A DNA stretch of 26,690 bases. Origin: Bacillota bacterium (lineage in GTDB: Bacteria > Bacillota > UBA4882 > UBA8346). Location of the stretch: positions 1-26,690 of the forward strand of contig JAEZCE010000010.1 in the NCBI GenBank assembly GCA_023429995.1, in the 5' to 3' direction. Below, in pieces: positions 14,406 to 22,552 of the stretch (position 1 is the first letter of the stretch; every line of letters starts with the position of its first letter). The notes below the pieces were generated by a model. That model did no database searches and was not told where the DNA came from. It was given only the letters and a program-made list of their open reading frames with translations. Position numbers and translations under genes: made by a program.

Positions 14406-15485
14406 TTAAAACCTGCCAATCTCTTTAACCCAGCCAAACGGATCATCGGCTTTTCCAAACTGAATATCAACCAGTTTAGTATATAACTCCTGAGTTACTT
14501 TGCCCACTTGGTTGTTATTGATGAGGTAATTGTGGTCTTTGTAATAAAGAGAACCAACCGGAGAAATAACCGCGGCAGTTCCCGATCCGAACGCTTCCGT
14601 TAATGTCCCGTCCGTTAAACCCTTGATAACTTCATCAATGGAAACTTGCCGTTCCTCAGTTTGATAACCTAAGCGCTTTGCCAATTCCAGTACGGAAGCT
14701 CTGGTTATACCCGGTAAAATTGAACCACCCAAATTTGGAGTGATTACCTTATTACCGAAAACGAAAAACATATTCATGGAGCCGACTTCCTCCACATACC
14801 GTTTTTCCTTGGCATCAAGCCAAAGCACCTGGGAAAACCCTTTTTCTTCAGCCTTGGCTCCCGCCATCAAGCTGGCGGCATAATTGCCGCCGGTCTTAGC
14901 ATCGCCCACTCCGCCGATAACAGATCGCACATAAAAATCCTCCACCATCAGCTTGACAGGTTTGAAACCTTCTTTATAATAAGCGGCCACCGGGCTTAAA
15001 ATAATGTAGAATAAATATTCGGAAGCCGGATGGACTCCGAGTTGGGCGCCAAGGCCTACCAAAGTCGGACGGACATATAGGGAGGTTTCTGGGGCCTTGG
15101 GTATCCAGCGTTTTTCCAAATTAACCAGGGTTTCAACCGCTTCGATAAAATATTCTTCCGGAAAGGGTTCCATACATAAACGTTCTGCGGAACGGTGCAT
15201 TCTCTTGGCGTTTTGGTCCGGCCTAAAAAGCAGAACTCGCCCATCCGGGGCCGCATAAGCCTTAAGTCCTTCAAAAATTTCTTGGCTATAATGTAAAACC
15301 ACAGCCGCAGGATCAATGCTAAAAGAGGAATAGGGTATGATTTTAGCTTCCACCCACCCTTCTCCTGACCGGTGTTTCATTGTAAACATGTAATCGGTAA
15401 AAATTTTACCAAAGCCCAACTGAGCCGGATCCTCATATAAAGGCTTTAATCTTGATTCCGGCAACTTTTCAACTTCGATTTTCAT
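14406..15485 (-). CDS. ilvE: Branched-chain amino acid aminotransferase
   Basis: 359 aa from the ATG at 15485, which has AAAGGAG 8 nt upstream; the in-frame ATG at 15503 would put that site inside the gene. It is a fold-type IV PLP aminotransferase of the long (BCAT, eukaryote-like) branch: LHYSQEIFEGLKAY near the N-terminus, YVRPTLVGLG, the PLP lysine in GDAKTGGNYAAS, VEEVGSMNMFF and the phosphate-binding AFGSGTAAVISPVG. It interconverts Leu, Ile and Val with their 2-oxo acids. Monocistronic, with its own terminator. Confidence 0.95.
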   Translation of the reverse strand: MKIEVEKLPESRLKPLYEDPAQLGFGKIFTDYMFTMKHRSGEGWVEAKIIPYSSFSIDPAAVVLHYSQEIFEGLKAYAAPDGRVLLFRPDQNAKRMHRSAERLCMEPFPEEYFIEAVETLVNLEKRWIPKAPETSLYVRPTLVGLGAQLGVHPASEYLFYIILSPVAAYYKEGFKPVKLMVEDFYVRSVIGGVGDAKTGGNYAASLMAGAKAEEKGFSQVLWLDAKEKRYVEEVGSMNMFFVFGNKVITPNLGGSILPGITRASVLELAKRLGYQTEERQVSIDEVIKGLTDGTLTEAFGSGTAAVISPVGSLYYKDHNYLINNNQVGKVTQELYTKLVDIQFGKADDPFGWVKEIGRF

Positions 15486-15710
15486 TACAATAGCTCCTTT
15501 CATATTTCCACAGCGGTTTAAAATATTTTAGAATTCAGGAGTCACAAAAATAGAAATCCACCCTTTGGAACAAATCCGCTGTTCCACTCTTCTATTAATC
15601 GAATCATCCATTAAAGATTCTCTCTGTTGAATTCTATTATTCCTTGTTAATACTGTATTCACATATAAAATTACTATTTATTATAGCACAGTTCAGCCGG
15701 GATGGCTGAA

Positions 15711-15737
15711 AAAAATAAAACGCCTTTTTAGGCGTTT
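15711..15737 (-). terminator. Terminator overlapping the stop codon of the 59-aa gene
   Basis: AAACGCC (15718-15724) and GGCGTTT (15731-15737) form the stem; the minus-strand T tract is the A-rich run 15711-15717. The TAA stop at 15728-15730 of the leftward gene lies in the hairpin loop. A second dyad, TTCAGCC/GGCTGAA near 15692-15710, adjoins it. Confidence 0.8.
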
Positions 15738-15907
15738 ACATTTCGGCGTTCTAAAATTCGGATCAACCTGCTTACAGTAAGATCAATTTTGGTTGCCAAC
15801 CGGTAACTCTCTTCATCATTTAAATCCGTTGAAAGGTTTGCCGTGATTAAATCGTGTTTAATTTCCCCAATCTCTTGCTGAAACTTTGTAATGTCGTTTT
15901 CTACCAT
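15728..15907 (-). CDS. 59-aa helical protein, possibly Spo0E-like
   Basis: The ATG at 15907 has GGGGTGG 5 nt upstream; a TTG at 15940 lacks a site. The product is two predicted amphipathic helices (ITKFQQEIGEIKHDLITA and EESYRLATKIDLTVSRLIRI) joined by NLSTDLND. Length and helical hairpin layout fit Spo0E-family aspartyl-phosphate phosphatases, small negative regulators of the sporulation phosphorelay. However, the SxxxD signature is only loosely represented (ATKID), so the assignment is weak. Its 3' end is embedded in its own terminator. Confidence 0.55.
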   Translation of the reverse strand: MVENDITKFQQEIGEIKHDLITANLSTDLNDEESYRLATKIDLTVSRLIRILERRNVNA

Positions 15908-16077
15908 GGTAACCACCCCAAATATCGCTCCGTCCTTCAATGGAAATCAAATTTGCAAAATCTATTATATGGGGTATCGGATAATCTTGCAACCAAAAAT
16001 CAGCTACCAAAAGAACTCCAATTTCTTATAAACTCGATTTTTCTCTTTCAAACCAATCCGCTTACTTTATAACGGGG

Positions 16078-16557
16078 TTACTTAGGGTTTGACTTAACCC
16101 CCGTTGAACCGAAACCGCCTGTACCTCGCTGGGTTCCATTTAACTCCAAGACTTCTTCCCAATCAATCCGGTATATGGGGAAAAAACCAAGCTGGGCAAT
16201 ACGGTCGCCGGGGCTTACCTCAAAATCCGCCGGACCGTCATTCTTCATGACACAAATGATTTCTCCCCGATAGTCGCTGTCAATGACTCCTACCGCATTG
16301 GATAGGGAAATCCCATGTTTTGAAGCTAAGCCGCTTCTGGGAAATACCAGCGCTACCATTTCCGGGATTGGTATTTCAATTGCGATACCGGTCGGCACCT
16401 TAGCCTGAGAACCTGCAGGAATAACTATCGGATGCTCACAGCAAGCATAAAGATCCATCGCCGCAGAACCCGGAGTCGCATAGGAGGGTAATGGAAATTT
16501 ATCATTTATAAAAGAAGATAGCTTTTTTATTTTTACTTTTTGATGATTAGTATTCAC
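16078..16557 (-). CDS. dut: dUTP diphosphatase
   Basis: 159 aa, a trimeric dUTPase hydrolysing dUTP to dUMP and PPi. All five motifs are present in order: GSAAMDLYA (1), PRSGLASKHG (2), GVIDSDYRGEI (3), GDRIAQLGFFP (4) and RGTGGFGSTG (5). The start is GTG 16557 with GAGGCGA upstream, and the gene overlaps the M16 peptidase stop by 11 nt, so the two are translationally coupled. Confidence 0.97.
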   Translation of the reverse strand: MNTNHQKVKIKKLSSFINDKFPLPSYATPGSAAMDLYACCEHPIVIPAGSQAKVPTGIAIEIPIPEMVALVFPRSGLASKHGISLSNAVGVIDSDYRGEIICVMKNDGPADFEVSPGDRIAQLGFFPIYRIDWEEVLELNGTQRGTGGFGSTGVKSNPK

Positions 16558-17809
16558 TGTAAGATCGCCTCAAATATTTAGAGTCCGTTTTAAAAGGGCC
16601 AATCGCCGTTAAAAACTGTTTTTCATCCGTAAATAATTCTTTAGCCATTCTCTTTACATCAGCGCTGGTTACGGCATCGATTTTCGCTACAATTTCTTCC
16701 GGTGTAAAGAGTTGGTCTTCAAACAATTCTGTTTTTGCAAGCCGACTCATCCGGTTACAGGTACTATCCAGGCTTAACAGCAAACTTCCCTTTAATTGTT
16801 CTTTCGTTCTCATCATTTCGTCTTCACTGATTGTATCTTGGATCAATAAATGAAGTTCCGCTTTGATTAACGAAATAACTTTAGCAAAATTCTTGAGACG
16901 GGTTCCCGCATAAATGGAAAATATCCCCGTATCAATATAGGCTGAATGATTGGATCCTGTTACGTATACCAGGCCACGTTCTTCCCGGAGTTGTTGAAAT
17001 AACCTGGAACTAACGCTACCACCCAATAAGCCGTCAAGCACAAAAACTCCATACTTATCAGGACTGTTCCGGGAGACGCCGCGAGTTCCAATGCATAAAT
17101 GAACTTGCTCGATTTTTTTAGGCCGAATGGTTAATTCCGGAACTGTGAGCGGAATGGCAGGCAACGTTTGGTGTGACCTTCCGCAAAGGCTTGCAAAGTG
17201 TTTTTCGATTTCTGGCACAATCTGGTCGATTTGCACATTTCCCGCTACTGCAAAAACGATGTTATCCGGGGTATAATGTTGTTTAAGATATTCCAGAATT
17301 ACGGGTCGATCAATACTTTCCACCGTGTCCTGGGTGCCTAAGATCACCCAACCCAATGGATGTCCTTTGAGCACCGATGCGGCGAAAAGATCGTGAATCA
17401 TTTCATCCGGAGTGTCTTCGAAAGATTTAATTTCTTCCAATACGACCTGTTTTTCTTTTTCGATTTCGTGAACATCGAAGACCGAGTTGGTTATCATATC
17501 GGATAATAAATCAATTCCTAAACGGTAATGCTGACTTAGGACTTTTGCGTAATAGCAAGTATACTCTTTGGTAGTAAACGCATTGAGCTGGCCGCCGACT
17601 GCGTCGATTTCTTCGGCAATTTGCTTGGCTGTGCGTTTCTGAGTCCCTTTAAATAACATATGCTCGATGAAATGGGAAATCCCATTTTGACCCGAATCTT
17701 CATACCGAGAACCTGTTCCCACCCAAACACCTAAAGAGACGGAGTGCATTTGAGAAATGGGTTCACAGACAATCCTCAAACCATTTGACAATGTTGCCTT
17801 TTGATACAT
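16547..17809 (-). CDS. mlpA: M16 zinc peptidase, MlpA/YmxG type
   Basis: 420 aa, one M16 unit with the inverted zinc motif HFIEH (H46, E49, H50) and downstream glutamates in EKEKQVVLEEIKSFED for the third ligand. AGRxG-like features (AKVLSQHYRLGIDLLSDM; LREERGLVYVTGSNHSAY) fit processing-peptidase relatives. AAGGGG lies upstream of the ATG. In Bacillus subtilis mlpA sits next to ylxY; here the YlxY-like gene lies 1.6 kb away beyond the inserted GH18 gene. The substrate is unknown; mlpA has been linked to regulation of extracellular protease. Confidence 0.9.
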   Translation of the reverse strand: MYQKATLSNGLRIVCEPISQMHSVSLGVWVGTGSRYEDSGQNGISHFIEHMLFKGTQKRTAKQIAEEIDAVGGQLNAFTTKEYTCYYAKVLSQHYRLGIDLLSDMITNSVFDVHEIEKEKQVVLEEIKSFEDTPDEMIHDLFAASVLKGHPLGWVILGTQDTVESIDRPVILEYLKQHYTPDNIVFAVAGNVQIDQIVPEIEKHFASLCGRSHQTLPAIPLTVPELTIRPKKIEQVHLCIGTRGVSRNSPDKYGVFVLDGLLGGSVSSRLFQQLREERGLVYVTGSNHSAYIDTGIFSIYAGTRLKNFAKVISLIKAELHLLIQDTISEDEMMRTKEQLKGSLLLSLDSTCNRMSRLAKTELFEDQLFTPEEIVAKIDAVTSADVKRMAKELFTDEKQFLTAIGPFKTDSKYLRRSYSEY

Positions 17810-17980
17810 AATTTCCCCTTTAGTTGAAATACCTACATAAATCCTTGTTTATGTTAATCTTCGCGTCCTGAGATTAAAATCCTCTTTTTCGGGCGAGTGT
17901 TAATTCTTTACTGTATTACCGTATCATTGCGGGTTTGGCTGGATGTACATAAAGGGTTGGGCGGACAAATAGCGAATCCA

Positions 17981-18010
17981 TTGAAAAGCCCATCAATCAG
18001 CATGTATAAT
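17981..18010 (+). promoter_or_regulatory. Sigma-A-like promoter for the GH18 gene
   Basis: TTGAAA (17981-17986), 18-nt spacer, perfect TATAAT (18005-18010), 27 nt before the ATG. A housekeeping-type promoter ahead of a spore-type hydrolase is slightly unexpected. Confidence 0.6.
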
Positions 18011-18037
18011 TGATGCCACTATCGAAGGGAGTTATCC

Positions 18038-19333
18038 ATGCAAGGTAATTTATTAACGACAGTACTTGCCCTGGTATTTTATCTAACATCCAGCCTTTTT
18101 GGTGGTAACTCCGCCTCCCATTCGCTTTCCGCTACCGGGAATTCCGGATATATAAAAAATAGTAATTTCCCCCGTTCAGGAGTGATCTCCGCCAAACAGA
18201 CTTCGCTCCGCGACAGCTATCAAAACGGTTCATCCCTTAACACCATGACGGAAGGGGCTCGGGTATTAATCTTATCTGAAAAAGGCGACTGGTACCAAGT
18301 CCAAGTTAATGGAGGAACGCAACAAGGATGGCTCCCGAAATGGACCGTTTCCATCCGCAGTAATTTAAATGGGAATGTCGCCAAATCAAAAGTAATTGCC
18401 GGTTATTACGTTGAAAACTATACCAACGACCCCAAAGGTTACCGGGCTCTCTCGGAAAACTTAGGAGCGATCAATACAGTGATTCCATTTTCATTCCAAG
18501 TAGACCAGTACGGCAACATTAAAAGCACGCACAATCCTAAACCGATGAATCTGGCCCGTTCAGCCGGAGCGAATACTTTGGCCCTGGTCAACAATATCAG
18601 CGGGAACAATTTCAACAGCAACACTATCCATCAAATGTTGTCAAAACCAACGGCGCGTTCCCGGGCTGTACACGGGATTACCCGGATGTTGGTTGAGAAT
18701 GGCTATCAAGGCGTCAATATTGACTTTGAAAATGTTCCGGCCAGGGATCGTTATTATTTAACTGCTTTTTTTAGTGAACTGGCTTCCCAATTGCGTCCGA
18801 GACATTTGTTGGTCACAGCTTCAGTGCCCGCTAAGACCTATGACGATCGGACTTCCAATCAATCCGGAGCTTTCGATTACAAAGCATTGGCTCCTCATTT
18901 GGATCAAGTAATGATTATGACTTATGATGAACATTATTCCAAAGGTCCGGCTGGTCCCGTTGCTTCTTATCCATGGGTGGAAAAAGTCATCCAATATTCG
19001 CTGAATTCAATTCCCAGTTATAAAATTGTCTTGGGAATTGCGGCTTATGGCTATGATTGGAGTTGGGGCTCCGGCAAAGCTTTACATTCTCAGGGAATTC
19101 AAAACTTAATCCGAAAATATAAAATTGCTCCCAAATGGAGTTCCAAGTATCGGGTTCCCTACTTCACATACCGGAACTGGGGAAAAACCCACGAAGTATG
19201 GTATGAAAATAATTATAGTACTTCCCATAAAGCAGACTTGGTAAAGAAATATAATCTACGCGGTGTTGCGGTATGGCGGTTAGGCTATGAAGATCCGGGA
19301 ATCTGGAAGACCATCCAACAAGCCATCATGTAG
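18038..19333 (+). CDS. Secreted SH3b plus GH18 glycoside hydrolase, SleL/YaaH-like
   Basis: 431 aa. A signal peptide (LLTTVLALVFYLTSSLFG) is followed by an SH3b domain at about 47-106 (TSLRDSYQNGS, GDWYQVQVNGG, GWLPKW) and a GH18 barrel from about 118. The catalytic strand is YQGVNIDFENVP with D229 and E231. MIMTYDEH, LGIAAYGYDW and GVAVWRLGYEDPG are further GH18 landmarks of the spore cortex-lytic/germination group that act on N-acetylglucosamine bonds in peptidoglycan. The usual LysM repeats are replaced by SH3b. AGGGAG lies before the ATG. Confidence 0.92.
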   Translation: MQGNLLTTVLALVFYLTSSLFGGNSASHSLSATGNSGYIKNSNFPRSGVISAKQTSLRDSYQNGSSLNTMTEGARVLILSEKGDWYQVQVNGGTQQGWLPKWTVSIRSNLNGNVAKSKVIAGYYVENYTNDPKGYRALSENLGAINTVIPFSFQVDQYGNIKSTHNPKPMNLARSAGANTLALVNNISGNNFNSNTIHQMLSKPTARSRAVHGITRMLVENGYQGVNIDFENVPARDRYYLTAFFSELASQLRPRHLLVTASVPAKTYDDRTSNQSGAFDYKALAPHLDQVMIMTYDEHYSKGPAGPVASYPWVEKVIQYSLNSIPSYKIVLGIAAYGYDWSWGSGKALHSQGIQNLIRKYKIAPKWSSKYRVPYFTYRNWGKTHEVWYENNYSTSHKADLVKKYNLRGVAVWRLGYEDPGIWKTIQQAIM

Positions 19334-19371
19334 GGGAAAATTAGTTTACAAGCTTGAATTAACCGATCAAC

Positions 19372-19410
19372 AAAAATCCCTCCTTGGGTTTTCAATGGGG
19401 GGATTTTTCC
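19372..19410. terminator. Bidirectional terminator between convergent genes
   Basis: AAAAATCCC and GGGGGATTTTT form a stem with A-rich and T-rich ends, so it can serve both the rightward GH18 gene (stop 19333) and the leftward YlxY gene (stop 19418). Confidence 0.82.
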
Positions 19411-19417
19411 TATAGAG

Positions 19418-20392
19418 TCATAAAACTGAACTAACGGTTCCGGGTTCCAGTCCTTTTTTACGTAATGAACGAATCAAACCCGGTAATGCCTCTTTCGAAG
19501 CCATGGTGGGATGGAGTAAAATGATTCCGCCAGGTTCAATCTTTGCTAAAACCCGGTTTAACAGAACCTCCGGGGTTGGATTTTTCCAGTCAATCGTGTC
19601 TACCGACCACATCACCGTACGATAATTGAGACTGCCAGCCACATTAACAATCAATGAATTCAATTCTCCATATGGCGGGGCGAATAAGGAGGCCGGTTTT
19701 TCCCCAATAACGGATGTAAGCAATGCGGAATTATCCAAAATTAGTTTTTTCAACTCATCCTGGCTCATTTGTTCCGGATGCCCATGATACAAACCGTGAT
19801 TGGCAATCTCGTGGCCATCATCGGCGATGTTCTTTACCATTTCCGGAAAGGCTTTTACCCAAGAACCCACCAAAAAAAATGTGGCTTTGACCTTTTCTGT
19901 TTTTAAAGTTTTCAAAATTTGTCCCAAGTACTCTTCTCCCCAGGCGACATTAATCGCTAAAGCTACCCGGGGAACATCGATTTTACCATGATAGACCGGT
20001 TTAAAAATTTCTTCCGATATTAGGGGATTGATTTCAGTGACCATTAATTTCAAATGAGTTCCAGGCCTGGCTCTAAAAATACGGTTTACATTCCGAGCAA
20101 TATCCACCATTTTACCAGCTTGAGCTGGAATAATTTCGCCGCTTTCTGTGTAATAAAAGGCATTCCTGGCAGGGCGATCAATCTTGCCGGCCAACAATTT
20201 GATAAGAGCGGCAACTTCATTGGGAAGCAATCCTTGGAGCGGCTGGCCTTCCAACTCCACTCCGGCCTTCACTCCCATAACTCTCCTGGCTATTTGCTCC
20301 CAGTTCATCATAATTCCGGTAACAAGAACCATACTAATTAAACCAACCACCAATAATCGTAGCCGTTTGGGCCCTAAGAAAACAATCTGCAT
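19418..20392 (-). CDS. ylxY: YlxY-like polysaccharide-deacetylase-family protein
   Basis: About 324 aa. An N-terminal membrane segment (RLLVVGLISMVLVTGIMM) leads to a ~120-aa domain and then a NodB fold from about residue 140. Motif 1, usually TFDDG, reads AINVAWGEEY, so the catalytic base Asp is absent, as in the YlxY sequence as I recall it. Motif 2 is intact (HEIANHGLYHGHP), as is a motif 3-like FAPPYGE and WSVDTIDW. It may be inactive or use altered chemistry. ATG 20392 sits behind a G-rich ribosome binding site; TTG 20395 is an alternative. Proximity to mlpA matches Bacillus gene order. Confidence 0.85.
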   Translation of the reverse strand: MQIVFLGPKRLRLLVVGLISMVLVTGIMMNWEQIARRVMGVKAGVELEGQPLQGLLPNEVAALIKLLAGKIDRPARNAFYYTESGEIIPAQAGKMVDIARNVNRIFRARPGTHLKLMVTEINPLISEEIFKPVYHGKIDVPRVALAINVAWGEEYLGQILKTLKTEKVKATFFLVGSWVKAFPEMVKNIADDGHEIANHGLYHGHPEQMSQDELKKLILDNSALLTSVIGEKPASLFAPPYGELNSLIVNVAGSLNYRTVMWSVDTIDWKNPTPEVLLNRVLAKIEPGGIILLHPTMASKEALPGLIRSLRKKGLEPGTVSSVL

Positions 20393-20535
20393 CAATACCC
20401 ACCCCCTACTGTTCCCTACTTTTTATTCAAACGCCGGGATGAGTATTACTCTTTTGTGGGAACTCTGCTCATAAAAACGATAACGAGTACCGCTTCCCAG
20501 TTTACTTTACTGGATATTCTCATCAGAACCCAATC

Positions 20536-21879
20536 TCATGAAAGGGACTCAGCCGAGGTTATTTGGTTCCACTTTGCGGCGATGAATGCTGCTAATCTTT
20601 CGGCCGTGTCACTATTTAGGGGCATGATGCGGCCATGATACCGGTAATATACTAAATATGACCACAAAACTTCATATCCGCCTTTTTGATATTCTTCTTT
20701 GGTTGGCAGGTACCCCTCACAGCCGTTTGTATATCCGCCAAAGAAAATGAGCTGATTCTTTACCTTTTGCATAATATCAAGGGAGATTTCACACATCACC
20801 TCATCGGCCACACCGCACAAACAGCCGTCATTCAATATAAAGAATTGTATTTCCATGTTTGTAATCTGATGGTCAATCTGTTTCATGTGCAATTTTTCAA
20901 CTTCCTCGAACCATTTTGTTCCGTCGATACCGGCTTCCCTCAATGCTTCATCAGTGATTTCTCCGGCCCTTTTCACTGTCGGCACATCGGCAGAAAAAGA
21001 CTGCATTTCCGAAAACATATCCATTTTGTAAATCGGTTCTGGAATCATGCTTTCAATGACTGCCCCGAGAGCTTCGTCAATTTCAGTTGCCATTTTCGCT
21101 AATGCTCCCATACTCTCATCAAACCTTTTCTTTAAGGTATCCGGAGTTTTCTGCATTATCATAGCCTCATGGGGATGTTCTTCCATGAAAACGGCATCCG
21201 AATGTTGATATTTAGGCCGGACGTTTCCGGATGCGCCTTGGGTCAACATAATTTTGCAATCATACTTCTTTTCCAACAATTCTCGGGTAGCCCAGAAAAA
21301 ATCGGCAGAGACAAGATAATTATCACTGGTCAGGACATTGGCATGGGCCGTAACCCTTAAAATAACCAATCTTAACTGATTGGTCTTGGCACTGGCGATT
21401 TTGAGTACTCCGATTCTCCTATCCAGGATACCGGCTTGATTTCTCCTATTGATTCCGATATCGGCTTTTGCAATACCCCAAACTGCGTTAACAGGCGCCA
21501 GCGTCTTCATTGCCTCGTCAATTCCCTTTATTATCTGCGCGCATACAAAATCATAATATCCTTTTTCGTTACCGGCATCGGGAGCAGAATGAGTATGGGA
21601 AAAGCATAGCATAACTTGTTCACGATTGGTACAAAGCCTAACGGCAATAACCTCACGCAGGAAGTTGGATTTTTCAGCTGTAAAGCCTATACTATCAATC
21701 GATACGATACAGGTTTTCCGAGTCTGGTCATCCCAAACTACAATCTGCGCAATCAGTTTATCAAGAATTCCTCTCGAAAGATTATCTTGCCGATCAAAAC
21801 CTATGAGTTCCATGGGAAAAGCCGGTGTTATATTTACTTCCGCAAATCCCATCCGGACTCCGATTTTTATCCTATCCAT
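20536..21879 (-). CDS. Neutral/alkaline ceramidase-like protein
   Basis: About 447 aa. The N-terminal region (GFAEVNITPAFPMELIGF; VSIDSIGFTAE; CFSHTHSAPDAGNEKGYYDF) matches the neutral/alkaline non-lysosomal ceramidase family N-terminal domain, with HTHSAP contributing zinc ligands. GASGNVRPKY and GGYTNGCEGYLPTKEEYQKGGYE are also diagnostic. There is no signal peptide, and it is shorter than secreted ceramidases, which carry an extra C-terminal domain. Intracellular homologues of this kind are common in Firmicutes and their substrates are mostly unknown, so ceramide hydrolysis should not be assumed. ATG 21879 (AGGGG upstream) is preferred; TTG 21903 is possible. Confidence 0.8.
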   Translation of the reverse strand: MDRIKIGVRMGFAEVNITPAFPMELIGFDRQDNLSRGILDKLIAQIVVWDDQTRKTCIVSIDSIGFTAEKSNFLREVIAVRLCTNREQVMLCFSHTHSAPDAGNEKGYYDFVCAQIIKGIDEAMKTLAPVNAVWGIAKADIGINRRNQAGILDRRIGVLKIASAKTNQLRLVILRVTAHANVLTSDNYLVSADFFWATRELLEKKYDCKIMLTQGASGNVRPKYQHSDAVFMEEHPHEAMIMQKTPDTLKKRFDESMGALAKMATEIDEALGAVIESMIPEPIYKMDMFSEMQSFSADVPTVKRAGEITDEALREAGIDGTKWFEEVEKLHMKQIDHQITNMEIQFFILNDGCLCGVADEVMCEISLDIMQKVKNQLIFFGGYTNGCEGYLPTKEEYQKGGYEVLWSYLVYYRYHGRIMPLNSDTAERLAAFIAAKWNQITSAESLS

Positions 21880-21990
21880 CCTCTGGCCCCTTTTCTGTTT
21901 CAATCGCTCTTTTCATGATAAGGATAACAAACCTGGATACAATATTAAATACACCACATAATGCTGTATTATTCTTTATCAATGAAATGA

Positions 21991-22009
21991 GGGCTACTTA
22001 ACGTAGCCC
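21991..22009 (-). terminator. Short hairpin after the CD3324-family gene
   Basis: GGGCTAC (21991-21997) and GTAGCCC (22003-22009) form a 7-bp stem just past the stop at 22021; the minus strand continues TCATTTCATT, a weak T tract. Confidence 0.55.
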
Positions 22010-22020
22010 CCACTGATTAC

Positions 22021-22284
22021 CTACTTTTGATAGATTATTTTTCGAATTGCATAAACCGATAAACCAAACGTGTCTGAAAGAATCTCTACAGAAGCGCCAT
22101 TTCGATATTTCTTGACGATTTCCATATTCCTTCTTTGGATCTCATCCCGGTAGCCCGATAATTGTCCCCAATTTCTGCGGCACCCTTCTTTCATCGGAAT
22201 ATAGATATATTCCCCCTGGATATAGTTTTGCAATTCTTTCACCAAAAAGTCCGGCAAAATCCGATTGGCGTTAATATATTTCAT
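22021..22284 (-). CDS. CD3324-family HTH-like protein
   Basis: 87 aa from the ATG at 22284, which has AAGGAG at 9 nt. MKYINANRILPDFLVKELQ and YIPMKEGCRRNWG followed by a helix-turn-helix-like segment (SVEILSDTFGLSVYAIRKII) match the CD3324 family, related to Mor-type activators. It is probably a DNA-binding protein; no target is evident. The upstream region has unusual dyads and a possible small frame. Confidence 0.75.
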   Translation of the reverse strand: MKYINANRILPDFLVKELQNYIQGEYIYIPMKEGCRRNWGQLSGYRDEIQRRNMEIVKKYRNGASVEILSDTFGLSVYAIRKIIYQK

Positions 22285-22310
22285 GCAAGCCCACTCCTTG
22301 ATCTTTAATA

Positions 22311-22460
22311 TCAAGTGGCAAAGCCGGCACAAAAATCGGCGACTGGAAGCTGTCTCACAATAGTATTTTTTTTATGAGACAGCTCATTACTCCATGCAAA
22401 TGTCGCCAAAGCTACCAGCTTTGCATGGAGACGCGCATCTTGCTTTTGTTTGGTATTCAT
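22311..22460 (-). CDS. Possible 49-aa small protein upstream of the CD3324-family gene
   Basis: The ATG at 22460 has AAGGGG (22468-22473) at 7-nt spacing. The product begins MNTKQKQDARLHAKLVALA and continues TFAWSNELSHKKNTIVRQL. It ends 26 nt before the next start, an operon-like gap. Against it, the frame crosses two long inverted repeats (22348-22384 and 22391-22429), which would be unusual inside a coding region, so it may be a structured leader or an insertion remnant. Confidence 0.3.
   Translation of the reverse strand: MNTKQKQDARLHAKLVALATFAWSNELSHKKNTIVRQLPVADFCAGFAT
22348..22429. repeat. Two adjacent 10-bp inverted repeats, with an alternative stem
   Basis: AGCTGTCTCA (22348-22357) pairs with TGAGACAGCT (22375-22384). 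TCCATGCAAA (22391-22400) pairs with TTTGCATGGA (22420-22429). Within the latter, CAAAGCT (22407-22413) can instead pair with AGCTTTG (22417-22423), which excludes the longer stem. The AGCTGTCTCA ends recall insertion-sequence termini, but no transposase is nearby. Confidence 0.7.
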
Positions 22461-22552
22461 TTTTCATCCCCTTACAGACAAATTATCCAATATATACTCT
22501 ATGAAACTGGTACCATTGAAAATTGACTCATTATTTTAAATCTGGAAATGTA

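Noticed and set aside
15577..15590. T-box-like AGAGTGGAACAGCG on the minus strand upstream of ilvE
   Set aside because: 12 of 14 bases match the T-box consensus, but the segment forms a simple GGAACA/TGTTCC hairpin. The TGGA would pair with a U discriminator, unlike branched-chain tRNAs, and there is no room for a stem I with a specifier or a terminator before ilvE.
20686..21102. Rightward 138-aa frame inside the ceramidase-like gene
   Set aside because: Antisense shadow of a clearly conserved protein, without a ribosome binding site.
22348..22429. Confident MITE or insertion-sequence call
   Set aside because: The arms resemble transposon ends, but I see no transposase and cannot find a target duplication or second copy in the window.
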